In this document: piece by piece, positions 1-5,231 of the stretch | Layout of the letters: each line of letters opens with the position of its first letter | Numbering within the stretch: the first letter of the stretch is position 1 | Origin: Synergistales bacterium | Lineage (GTDB): Bacteria; Synergistota; Synergistia; Synergistales; Thermovirgaceae | NCBI GenBank assembly: GCA_018434645.1 | Contig: JAHDOX010000136.1 | Location: 1 to 8,749 of the forward strand | Length of the DNA: 8,749 nucleotides | Direction of reading: 5' to 3' | Made by a program: the position numbers and the translations under genes | The notes under the pieces: generated by a model | What the model was told of the DNA's origin: nothing | Database searches by the model: none | Seen by the model: the letters and a program-made list of their open reading frames with translations, nothing else

Positions 1-795
1 CACCATAAGAGCGAAGGCAAAATTGGCGATTACAGGCCCACCCCACAAAAAAAACGCCAATACCGGGAGAAAGGTGGTTATCGACGTATTCAGGGTTCGG
101 GCCAGGGTCTGGTTTATCGACCGGTTGATCAACGCTGTTATGCCTTCCCTGCGAAGCCCGCCCCAGTTCTCGCGGATTCGATCGAGAATCACGATCGAGT
201 CATTCAGCGAATATCCGACTATGGTAAGTATGGCGGCGATAAAAGGCAAGGTGATCTCCCGACCGGTAAGGCTGAATACTCCCAATGTGACTATGGCGTC
301 ATGCAAAAGCGCCGCTACGCTTGAAACAGCGAATCTGAAACGAAACCTGACGGTTATATAAAGCAGTATTCCCGCGAGTGCGATAATGACGGCAACTACG
401 GCCTGTCGTCGCAGCGTCTCACCCACGACGGGCCCCACCTTTTCCAGTCGCAGTACCTCCATGCCGCTATAGTCTTCACGCAGTATCGTGATTATTTCAT
501 TTACCTCGGCGTCCTCGACGGGTCTTAGCCTTATAATCATACCGTTACCGTCGTAACCCTGTATTACGGCCTGTTCCTGGCCTATTTCCGCGAGCCGGTC
601 CCTTATGTCCGCAACACCGACCTTTTCGGCGAACTCGACCTGGATAAGGTTACCTCCACTGAAATCTATTCCAAGGTTAAATCCCCTTGTCACAAGCAAT
701 CCGAGACTCGCCAATATCAATAAGGCACTGACGAGGGCGGCTTTCCTGCGTAGACGCATGAAATCTATTTCCCAATCGCGCTTTTTAAAGAACAT
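1..795 (-). CDS. secF: Protein translocase subunit SecF (partial, C-terminus beyond window)
   Basis: SecF pairs with SecD in the inner membrane and uses the proton motive force to help pull preproteins through SecYEG on the outer side. Reading the minus strand from an ATG at 795 gives 265 codons open to the window edge; the usual length is about 290-310, so roughly the last 30-40 residues are missing. Visible features: a cytoplasmic basic N-terminus, a first membrane segment at about residues 18-36, the family motif GIDFSGG at 42-48, a periplasmic domain at about 50-125, then membrane segments from about 131. LHDAIVTLG (164-172) and GYSLNDSIVILDR (194-206), with the membrane aspartate D199, are SecF hallmarks. 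A Shine-Dalgarno AGAGGTGG lies six bases before the ATG. The start is 22 bases after the secD stop, so the two are almost certainly cotranscribed. Confidence 0.95.
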   Translation of the reverse strand, partial: MFFKKRDWEIDFMRLRRKAALVSALLILASLGLLVTRGFNLGIDFSGGNLIQVEFAEKVGVADIRDRLAEIGQEQAVIQGYDGNGMIIRLRPVEDAEVNEIITILREDYSGMEVLRLEKVGPVVGETLRRQAVVAVIIALAGILLYITVRFRFRFAVSSVAALLHDAIVTLGVFSLTGREITLPFIAAILTIVGYSLNDSIVILDRIRENWGGLRREGITALINRSINQTLARTLNTSITTFLPVLAFFLWGGPVIANFAFALMV

Positions 796-801
796 TGCGA
801 T

Positions 802-810
802 CCACCTCTT
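802..810 (-). promoter_or_regulatory. Ribosome binding site of secF
   Basis: AAGAGGTGG on the minus strand ends six bases before the ATG at 795. It lies in the short gap after the secD stop codon and fixes the secF start. Confidence 0.7.
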
Positions 811-817
811 TCGAACC

Positions 818-2206
818 TCAGAAACGTGCCGGCTTTGACCTGCGGCGGCCATGAAACACCTGCAGGAGGGCTCTGGTTACGACAACGGCGCTGAAAACGC
901 TGGCAAGGATCCCTATCGATAGCGTCACGGCAAATCCCCGGATAGGACCGCTTCCGAAATAATACAAAACCGCCGCTGCGATGAGGGTAGTAACGTTCGC
1001 GTCGACTATGGTCTTGAGGGCTTTCCTGAATCCGGCTTCGACAGAGGCGTAGGGCGTCTTTCCTTCATTGAGTTCTTCCTTCACACGTTCGAAAATCAGT
1101 ATATTTCCGTCCACAGCCATTCCTATGGTCAATATGATACCGGCTATTCCTGGCAGGGTAAGCGTGGCCTTCAGGCTTATCAGACCGGCGAAAAGCAGTA
1201 GAATGGTCGAAAGCAGGGCCACGTTGGCAGCAACGCCGAGTTTCCCATAATAAAGAAACATAAAAATCAAAACGAGCACTGCACCCAGCATACCGGCACG
1301 AAACCCGGATCTTATGGAATCAGCCCCAAGGGTCGGACCAATCGACCGGTTTTCCAGGATTTCGACGGGCACCGGGAGGGCACCGGCTCTCAGCATTATC
1401 GCCAGACGCTGCGCCTCGGCCGTGGAGAACCTGCCCGAGATCTGGGCATTCCCTCCACTGATACGTTCCTGCACGACGGGAGCGGATATGACTTTTCCGT
1501 CGAGCACTATGGCAATCTGCCGCCCTATATTACTCGTTGTCGCCTGGTCGAATTTTTCGGCTCCTTCGGCGTCGAATTCGATGGTGACAACAGGTCTTCC
1601 CAGATTGTCGAAGGATGTTTTGGCATCTTTCAAAGATTTGCCGGTTACGTAAGTCTTTCCAAGAAGATAGATGTCGTCTTCCTCTCCCCGGGCCACTTCG
1701 AGATCCGCGTTTTCCTTGGCACGCGCCGCGAATTCAGCGGCAAGCTCCTCTCTTTGCTCCCTTATGGACTCCCAACGGCGCAGCGCCTCCATGTATGCTT
1801 CCTGGCTTTCGTAGTTCGGACGCTGTGGCCCCGGCGGGAGGGGTGGTGAAGCATCCACGACCTCACGGAACTCCAGCTGTGCAGTTTTACCTATCAGTTC
1901 AAGGGCCGCTTCGGGATCCGAAACGCCGGGCAGGTCAACGATGACCCTGTCGCTTCCCTCACGCTGGATGACCGGCTCGGTCACGCCATATTGATCGACC
2001 CTGTTCCTCAAAACCGCTATAAGCCTCTGAACGCTGTCATCCGTCAACGGGTTTTCAGGCGTTCCTTTCGCCTGCAACAGGATATGAGCCCCTCCCCTGA
2101 GATCAAGCCCCAGGCGGATTCGGCCTTCTATGGGAAAGACAGAAAACAGCGCCGCTAAAATCACGATGCCGACGATGACAATACGCCACCTGTCCTTTTT
2201 TTGCAT
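818..2206 (-). CDS. secD: Protein translocase subunit SecD
   Basis: SecD is the larger partner of SecF and couples proton flow to late steps of Sec-dependent export. I start it at the ATG at 2206 (462 aa), because AAAGGAGGT lies seven bases upstream; the frame is open to a TTG at 2242, but that would put the ribosome binding site inside the gene. Visible features: membrane segment 1 at about residues 8-24; GLDLRGG (33-39), the diagnostic D1 motif; a long periplasmic region (about 40-295) with a proline-rich, charged insert at about 119-180; then five membrane segments (about 303-450). GMAVDGNILIFER (362-374) carries the conserved membrane aspartate D366 implicated in proton transport. The C-terminus is basic (HGRRRSK). 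secF follows after 22 bases. Upstream, a strong terminator separates it from yajC. Confidence 0.96.
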   Translation of the reverse strand: MQKKDRWRIVIVGIVILAALFSVFPIEGRIRLGLDLRGGAHILLQAKGTPENPLTDDSVQRLIAVLRNRVDQYGVTEPVIQREGSDRVIVDLPGVSDPEAALELIGKTAQLEFREVVDASPPLPPGPQRPNYESQEAYMEALRRWESIREQREELAAEFAARAKENADLEVARGEEDDIYLLGKTYVTGKSLKDAKTSFDNLGRPVVTIEFDAEGAEKFDQATTSNIGRQIAIVLDGKVISAPVVQERISGGNAQISGRFSTAEAQRLAIMLRAGALPVPVEILENRSIGPTLGADSIRSGFRAGMLGAVLVLIFMFLYYGKLGVAANVALLSTILLLFAGLISLKATLTLPGIAGIILTIGMAVDGNILIFERVKEELNEGKTPYASVEAGFRKALKTIVDANVTTLIAAAVLYYFGSGPIRGFAVTLSIGILASVFSAVVVTRALLQVFHGRRRSKPARF

Positions 2207-2212
2207 CGCGCG

Positions 2213-2221
2213 ACCTCCTTT
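2213..2221 (-). promoter_or_regulatory. Ribosome binding site deciding the secD start
   Basis: AAAGGAGGT on the minus strand is an almost perfect Shine-Dalgarno sequence, with GGAGG seven bases before the ATG at 2206. It argues against the upstream TTG at 2242. A small hairpin (TGCCC, loop GGA, GGGCA) lies just upstream at about 2226-2238 and could modulate access. Confidence 0.8.
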
Positions 2222-2246
2222 GCTTTGCCCTCCGGGCACCAATCAT

Positions 2247-2279
2247 AAAAAACGGAGCGGATGCGAGGCATCCACTCCG
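2247..2279 (-). terminator. Intrinsic terminator after yajC, just upstream of secD
   Basis: On the minus strand CGGAGTGGATGC (2279-2268), loop CTC, then GCATCCGCTCCG (2264-2253) form a 12-bp stem with a single G-U wobble, followed directly by six T (2252-2247). This is a textbook Rho-independent terminator. It begins 24 bases after the yajC stop codon and ends 40 bases before the secD ATG. No convincing separate promoter fits in the remaining space. A TATGAT (2247-2242) overlaps the T-run, but it has no recognisable -35. Confidence 0.85.
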
Positions 2280-2303
2280 CCTCCGTTCCAGAAAACAACG
2301 ATA

Positions 2304-2693
2304 CTAACTTTCCTTTGATTCGTCCTCTTTAGTTCGGTTTCCCGCCTCTTCTTTCTCTTCTTTCTTTTCTTTCTTTTCTTTTCCGGAAGAGGAAGCGTCG
2401 GTCTCGGCTGGACTTTCGTCTTCGACCGAGGTGCGTTTCATCTGTATCGACGATTTAAGAACTCTTGCTTTTGTACCCTCGGCAATTTCAAGAATATAGC
2501 TGTCCTCTTTCACGGCTTTTACAGTGCCGAAAAAACCGCCCGCCGTAACTACCTGGTCGCCAGGTCGAATCGACGCCAACATCTCTTCATGTTTTTTTTG
2601 CCGTTTCTTTTGCGGCCTTATGATCAGGAAATAGAAAATGACCACGAACACCGCCAAAGGAAGAAGCATTCCCATCAAACCACTCTGCTGCAA
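2304..2693 (-). CDS. yajC: Sec translocon accessory protein YajC
   Basis: YajC is a small single-pass inner-membrane protein of the SecDF-YajC complex; its exact role is unsettled. The protein has 129 residues, starting with TTG at 2693: AAGGAGG ends eight bases upstream, and no in-frame ATG has a comparable site. Features: a membrane helix at about residues 6-25 ending in IIRPQKKRQKK, the diagnostic YajC signature with positive charges on the cytoplasmic side; a compact beta domain at about 41-87 (RPGDQVVTAGGFFGTV, conserved); and a family-atypical low-complexity tail at about 90-129 made mostly of Lys, Glu and Ser. The tail is encoded by a 40-base uninterrupted homopurine stretch (2384-2345 on the coding strand). 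The gene sits between rex and secD with its own likely promoter and a terminator behind it. Confidence 0.93.
   Translation of the reverse strand: MQQSGLMGMLLPLAVFVVIFYFLIIRPQKKRQKKHEEMLASIRPGDQVVTAGGFFGTVKAVKEDSYILEIAEGTKARVLKSSIQMKRTSVEDESPAETDASSSGKEKKEKKEEKEEAGNRTKEDESKES
2345..2384. repeat. 40-base homopyrimidine/homopurine low-complexity tract
   Basis: The + strand has only C and T from 2345 to 2384, including the nonamer TTTCTTTTC twice in tandem (2361-2369 and 2370-2378). On the coding strand it is a purine run encoding the Lys/Glu-rich tail of YajC. Such tracts are prone to replication slippage and can adopt unusual DNA structures, but here the reading frame is intact. Confidence 0.8.
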
Positions 2694-2701
2694 TTGCGAC
2701 G

Positions 2702-2708
2702 CCTCCTT
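2702..2708 (-). promoter_or_regulatory. Ribosome binding site supporting the TTG start of yajC
   Basis: AAGGAGG on the minus strand ends eight bases before the TTG at 2693-2691. This is an optimal match and spacing, and it decides for the non-ATG start. Confidence 0.8.
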
Positions 2709-2741
2709 GCTCTATATTGTCCGTTCATTTTTGCAAAGAAC

Positions 2742-2750
2742 ATTCTATCA
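2742..2750 (-). promoter_or_regulatory. Candidate extended -10 promoter for yajC
   Basis: On the minus strand TGATAGAAT combines a TGn extension with TAGAAT, five of six matches to TATAAT. The -35 region is poor, as is common for extended -10 promoters. Initiation about seven bases downstream would give a leader of roughly 40 bases before the yajC TTG. It lies in the rex-yajC gap, just past a short hairpin. Confidence 0.45.
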
Positions 2751-2754
2751 TGAT

Positions 2755-2773
2755 CGGTTCGCTTGTAGAACCG
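2755..2773 (-). other. Short hairpin in the rex-yajC gap
   Basis: CGGTTC, a seven-base loop and GAACCG form a perfect 6-bp stem starting 12 bases after the rex stop codon. No T-run follows, so it is at best a weak terminator or a 3' end stabiliser for the rex message. A second small inverted repeat (CCGG-TAG-CCGG) overlaps at 2771-2781. Confidence 0.4.
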
Positions 2774-2784
2774 GCTACCGGCCA

Positions 2785-3474
2785 TTACCTGGAAGTCGTA
2801 CCCTTCAGGTAAAAGAGCAGCTTTTCAAGTTCTATAGAGATATCCACCCTGTAGACCAAAACATCGTCGGGCACTGCTATGGCCGCCGTGGCAAAATTCA
2901 GAACGCCTTTAAGCTTACCCGATGATACGGCCTTCTCGACTACCTGCTGGGCAGCCGTCGACGGAACGGTCAGGATTATGACTTCGATATCTTTTTCCTT
3001 CAGAATACCGGGCATACTGTCCACGTGATAGCAGGGTATTCCGTATATTGTCGTGCCCGTCTTCTCGGGATCATTATCGAAAAGCGCCTCTATACGAAAT
3101 TTTTCGCTCCGGAGCGCTTTGTGACCCAAAAGCGCCTCTCCAAGGCGGCCGACCCCTACAAGAGCGATCTTCCATACCCTCTTAGGCGATAATATGTCAC
3201 TCACGTGGTGATAGAGCTGTTCGACGTGATAACCAACGCCACGTTTCCCGATTTCGCCGAAGTATGAAAGGTCCTTCCGGACCTGACTGGCTTTCAGACC
3301 GAGCATATCCCCTATTTCCTGGGATGATACCACCTTCCTGCCTTCATCATGAAGCTGTGTCAAAAGCCTGTAATACTGGACAAGTCTTTCGACGGTAGGT
3401 TCGGCTATTCGAAACAGGCATTCATCCGACTGGGCGGCTTCGCCCTGCTCTTTCCGGTTCCTTCCCCTGACCAT
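2785..3474 (-). CDS. rex: Redox-sensing transcriptional repressor Rex
   Basis: Rex is a dimeric DNA-binding repressor that senses the NADH/NAD+ ratio and usually represses fermentation and respiratory genes until NADH rises. I prefer the ATG at 3474 (229 aa), because AGGTGA lies about six bases upstream; a GTG at 3483 would add three residues but abuts the eno stop codon and lacks a ribosome binding site. Features: an N-terminal winged helix (about residues 28-85) with the signature SQVRKDLSYFGEIGKRGVGY (63-82); a Rossmann fold with GVGRLG (107-112); FDND (132-135), whose acidic residues fit NAD(H) rather than NADP(H); and a C-terminal domain-swapping helix (about 211-224). The eno stop codon is only nine bases upstream, so expression is probably coupled to enolase. 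No clear Rex operator was found in the window. Confidence 0.95.
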   Translation of the reverse strand: MVRGRNRKEQGEAAQSDECLFRIAEPTVERLVQYYRLLTQLHDEGRKVVSSQEIGDMLGLKASQVRKDLSYFGEIGKRGVGYHVEQLYHHVSDILSPKRVWKIALVGVGRLGEALLGHKALRSEKFRIEALFDNDPEKTGTTIYGIPCYHVDSMPGILKEKDIEVIILTVPSTAAQQVVEKAVSSGKLKGVLNFATAAIAVPDDVLVYRVDISIELEKLLFYLKGTTSR

Positions 3475-3483
3475 ACCATTCAC

Positions 3484-4788
3484 CTATTGTGTATTTCCCG
3501 AAGGTCCGCTGCAAAATCTCGGGAATTCACCGAAACCGTTGAAGGGTGCCATGCACTCAATCTCTTCCTCTATATTCAAAAGCCGGTTGTATTTAGCCAC
3601 CCTGTCGGTCCGTGCCGGCGCACCTGCTTTTATCTGTCCCGCCGCCGTCGCGACGGCAAGGTCACTGATGAAAGTATCATCCGTTTCGCCTGACCGATGA
3701 GAGATAACGCAGCTGTACCCTTTCTTTTTCGCAGTCTCTATTACTGACAACGTTTCAGTGACTGTTCCTATCTGGTTCAATTTGACAAGGATCGAATTTG
3801 CGGCGCCTTCTGAAACACCCTTGGCAAGCCTGACGGGGTTGGTAACGAACACGTCGTCCCCTACCAGCTGGATTCCGGTGCCCAGCCGTTCAGTCATAAG
3901 TTTCCACCCTTCCCAATCTTCCTCGGACATACCGTCCTCGATGGAAATAACGGGAAAGTCCTTGCAAAGACTCTCGTAATAGGAGACCAGCTCTTTTGCT
4001 GTAAATACCTTCCCCTCGCCGTCGAAATGATAGGCACCATCACTGTATAGCTCGGTAGCCGCTACATCCAGGGCGAGCCCGACTTCGCGGCCGGGCTTGA
4101 ACCCGGCCTTTTCGATTGCCTGTGAGAGAATTTCGAGGGCCTCGCGGTTGGAAGAAAGGTCCGGAGCAAAACCGCCCTCATCACCTATGCCGGTGGAAAG
4201 TCCTTTCTCTTTGAGCAGCTTTTTCAGGCAGTGATAGATCTCGGCACCCATGCGAAGCGATTCCGAAAACGATGGGGCTCCACACGGAACTATCATGAAC
4301 TCCTGTATATCCAGGTTGTTGTCTGCGTGTTGCCCCCCGTTTATGACGTTCATGAGTGGAACCGGAAGGGAATACGGGCCGGATCCACCGAGAAAGACCC
4401 AAAGCGGCAGATCGCGCTCGGTAGCCGCCGCCCTCGCGGATGCCATGGAGACCGAGAGTATGGCGTTCGCTCCGAGGTTTTTTTTGTTCTCGGTCCCGTC
4501 AAGATCCAGCATGATACGGTCCAGAGCCGCCAGATTTACGGGATCGAGGCCTATGACCTCCGGGGCAATTTTCTCCATAACGTTTGTGACCGCATCCCTG
4601 ACGCCTTTCCCACCATATCGCGTCCCGCCGTCTCTCAGCTCCACTGCCTCGAAACTGCCCGTTGATGCACCTGAAGGGACCGCCGCCCTACCTACAACGC
4701 CTGAATCAAGCCAGACTTCGGTCTCGACCGTCGGGTTGCCCCGCGAATCAAGAATTTCGCGGGAATGTATACCGATTATTTCGCTCAC
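3484..4788 (-). CDS. eno: Enolase (phosphopyruvate hydratase)
   Basis: Enolase interconverts 2-phosphoglycerate and phosphoenolpyruvate in glycolysis/gluconeogenesis, in the cytoplasm, with two Mg2+ ions. The protein has 434 residues, normal for bacteria. The start is GTG at 4788, with AAGGGGTGA ending six bases upstream. Features: N-terminal SREILDSRGNPTVE (9-22), the mobile loop SGAST (39-43), H154 in GGQHADNN, and the catalytic acid E204 in GDEGGFAPD. Metal ligands are D241, E284 and D311 or D312 (VGDDVFVTN). The catalytic base is K336 (ILVKLNQIGT); SHRSGET (363-369) and K387 bind substrate. All key residues are intact, so the enzyme should be active. It lies between the S4 gene and rex; the S4-eno-rex order suggests one transcript from the promoter near 5155. 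Confidence 0.98.
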   Translation of the reverse strand: MSEIIGIHSREILDSRGNPTVETEVWLDSGVVGRAAVPSGASTGSFEAVELRDGGTRYGGKGVRDAVTNVMEKIAPEVIGLDPVNLAALDRIMLDLDGTENKKNLGANAILSVSMASARAAATERDLPLWVFLGGSGPYSLPVPLMNVINGGQHADNNLDIQEFMIVPCGAPSFSESLRMGAEIYHCLKKLLKEKGLSTGIGDEGGFAPDLSSNREALEILSQAIEKAGFKPGREVGLALDVAATELYSDGAYHFDGEGKVFTAKELVSYYESLCKDFPVISIEDGMSEEDWEGWKLMTERLGTGIQLVGDDVFVTNPVRLAKGVSEGAANSILVKLNQIGTVTETLSVIETAKKKGYSCVISHRSGETDDTFISDLAVATAAGQIKAGAPARTDRVAKYNRLLNIEEEIECMAPFNGFGEFPRFCSGPSGNTQ

Positions 4789-4794
4789 TTGGAG

Positions 4795-4803
4795 TCACCC
4801 CTT
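4795..4803 (-). promoter_or_regulatory. Ribosome binding site supporting the GTG start of eno
   Basis: AGGGGTGA (within AAAAGGGGTGA) on the minus strand ends about six bases before the GTG at 4788-4786. It resembles AAGGAGGTGA with one base missing. No in-frame ATG with a better site occurs before the conserved N-terminus. Confidence 0.65.
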
Positions 4804-4829
4804 TTCATCAATTAAGGTTCTCTGCGCGG

Positions 4830-4849
4830 CCAGTGTAGAAGGACACTGG
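4830..4849 (-). other. Hairpin abutting the stop codon of the S4-domain gene
   Basis: CCAGTGT, loop CCTTCT, ACACTGG forms a perfect 7-bp stem whose first base follows the TAA stop (4852-4850) directly. No T-run follows (the next bases are CCGCGCAG), so it is not a classical terminator. It could be an mRNA processing or stabilising element that separates the S4 and eno parts of a shared transcript. Confidence 0.5.
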
Positions 4850-5122
4850 TTACCAGGGCCTTCTCTCGCCGGTTACGGGCCGTTCTTCAATGATTTCATA
4901 TGCTACGGCGCCTCGTTTCAGGTTCGGCTCCGTATACGGCAGGACCTTTACGGAAAGAAGTTTCCCGGGAAAGGCTATCTCTATTATGTCGCCTTCTTTG
5001 ACCTCTTTCGATGCCTTCGCTACTGCTGCGTTCACGCGCACCGCTCCGATGTCGATCATCTGGCGCGCCAGACTCCGTCGCTTGATGATTCGCGCGAGCT
5101 TGAGAAACCTGTCAAGTCGCAT
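4850..5122 (-). CDS. rqcP: S4-domain RNA-binding protein, RqcP/YabO family
   Basis: This is a 90-residue S4-domain protein closely resembling the RqcP (YabO) family, which in Bacillus subtilis works with RqcH on stalled 50S subunits to add C-terminal alanine tails. The S4 fold fills residues 1-60: MRLDRFLKLARIIKRR (1-16) matches the RqcP N-terminus, including R16; SLARQMIDIGAVRVN (17-31) and KASKEVKEGDIIEI (37-49) complete the motif. The tail (about 61-90) is charged. The start is ATG at 5122, with GGAGG eight bases upstream; a TTG at 5143 would place that site inside the gene. It has its own strong extended -10 promoter about 30 bases upstream and is followed by eno. An Hsp15 (HslR)-type heat-shock ribosome protein is the main alternative, but the short length favours RqcP. 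No rqcH is visible in the window. Confidence 0.82.
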   Translation of the reverse strand: MRLDRFLKLARIIKRRSLARQMIDIGAVRVNAAVAKASKEVKEGDIIEIAFPGKLLSVKVLPYTEPNLKRGAVAYEIIEERPVTGERRPW

Positions 5123-5130
5123 TCTTCGTT

Positions 5131-5135
5131 CCTCC
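5131..5135 (-). promoter_or_regulatory. Ribosome binding site deciding the S4-gene start
   Basis: GGAGG on the minus strand lies eight bases before the ATG at 5122. It falls inside the longer reading frame that begins with TTG at 5143, so the shorter protein is preferred. Confidence 0.75.
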
Positions 5136-5152
5136 GGGAACAAACATTATCG

Positions 5153-5161
5153 ATTATAACA
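5153..5161 (-). promoter_or_regulatory. Extended -10 promoter upstream of the S4-domain gene
   Basis: TGTTATAAT on the minus strand is a perfect TATAAT hexamer with the TGn extension. No good -35 is visible 16-18 bases upstream, which is typical of extended -10 promoters. Initiation near 5146 would give a leader of about 24 bases containing the GGAGG. It probably drives the S4 gene, eno and rex. Confidence 0.7.
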
Positions 5162-5165
5162 AAAG

Positions 5166-5212
5166 CTTCGGGGTTCAGGCTGTTCCGATTTAAAACGGAT
5201 GCCGAAGACCCC
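5166..5212 (-). terminator. Imperfect hairpin after rpoD, possible terminator
   Basis: On the minus strand GGGGTCTTCGGCATCCG (5212-5196) can pair imperfectly with CGGAACAGCCTGAACCCC (5187-5170) around an eight-base AT-rich loop. Alternatively CTTCGG (5207-5202) pairs with CCGAAG (5171-5166), followed by CTTTTGTT. It lies 20 bases after the rpoD stop and just before the next promoter, where a terminator is expected. Bulges and a short T-run make it weak. Confidence 0.4.
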
Positions 5213-5231
5213 CTGGTATTTCTGTCGCAAT

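Noticed and set aside
23..361. Plus-strand open frame of 112 codons at the left edge
   Set aside because: The opposite strand encodes SecF continuously with its diagnostic motifs, so this frame is a shadow.
2226..2242. TTG at 2242 as the secD start
   Set aside because: It would add 12 residues that encode the strong Shine-Dalgarno sequence of the ATG at 2206 and has no ribosome binding site of its own.
2755..2781. tRNA-like fragment (GGTTCG-like T-arm sequence) between rex and yajC
   Set aside because: Only one short stem is present; there is no acceptor, D or anticodon arm around it.
5145..5162. Possible Rex operator (TTGTTA half-site) overlapping the S4-gene promoter
   Set aside because: Only one half-site matches; the expected inverted partner TAACAA is absent at a suitable spacing, and TTGTTA arises from the extended -10 itself.
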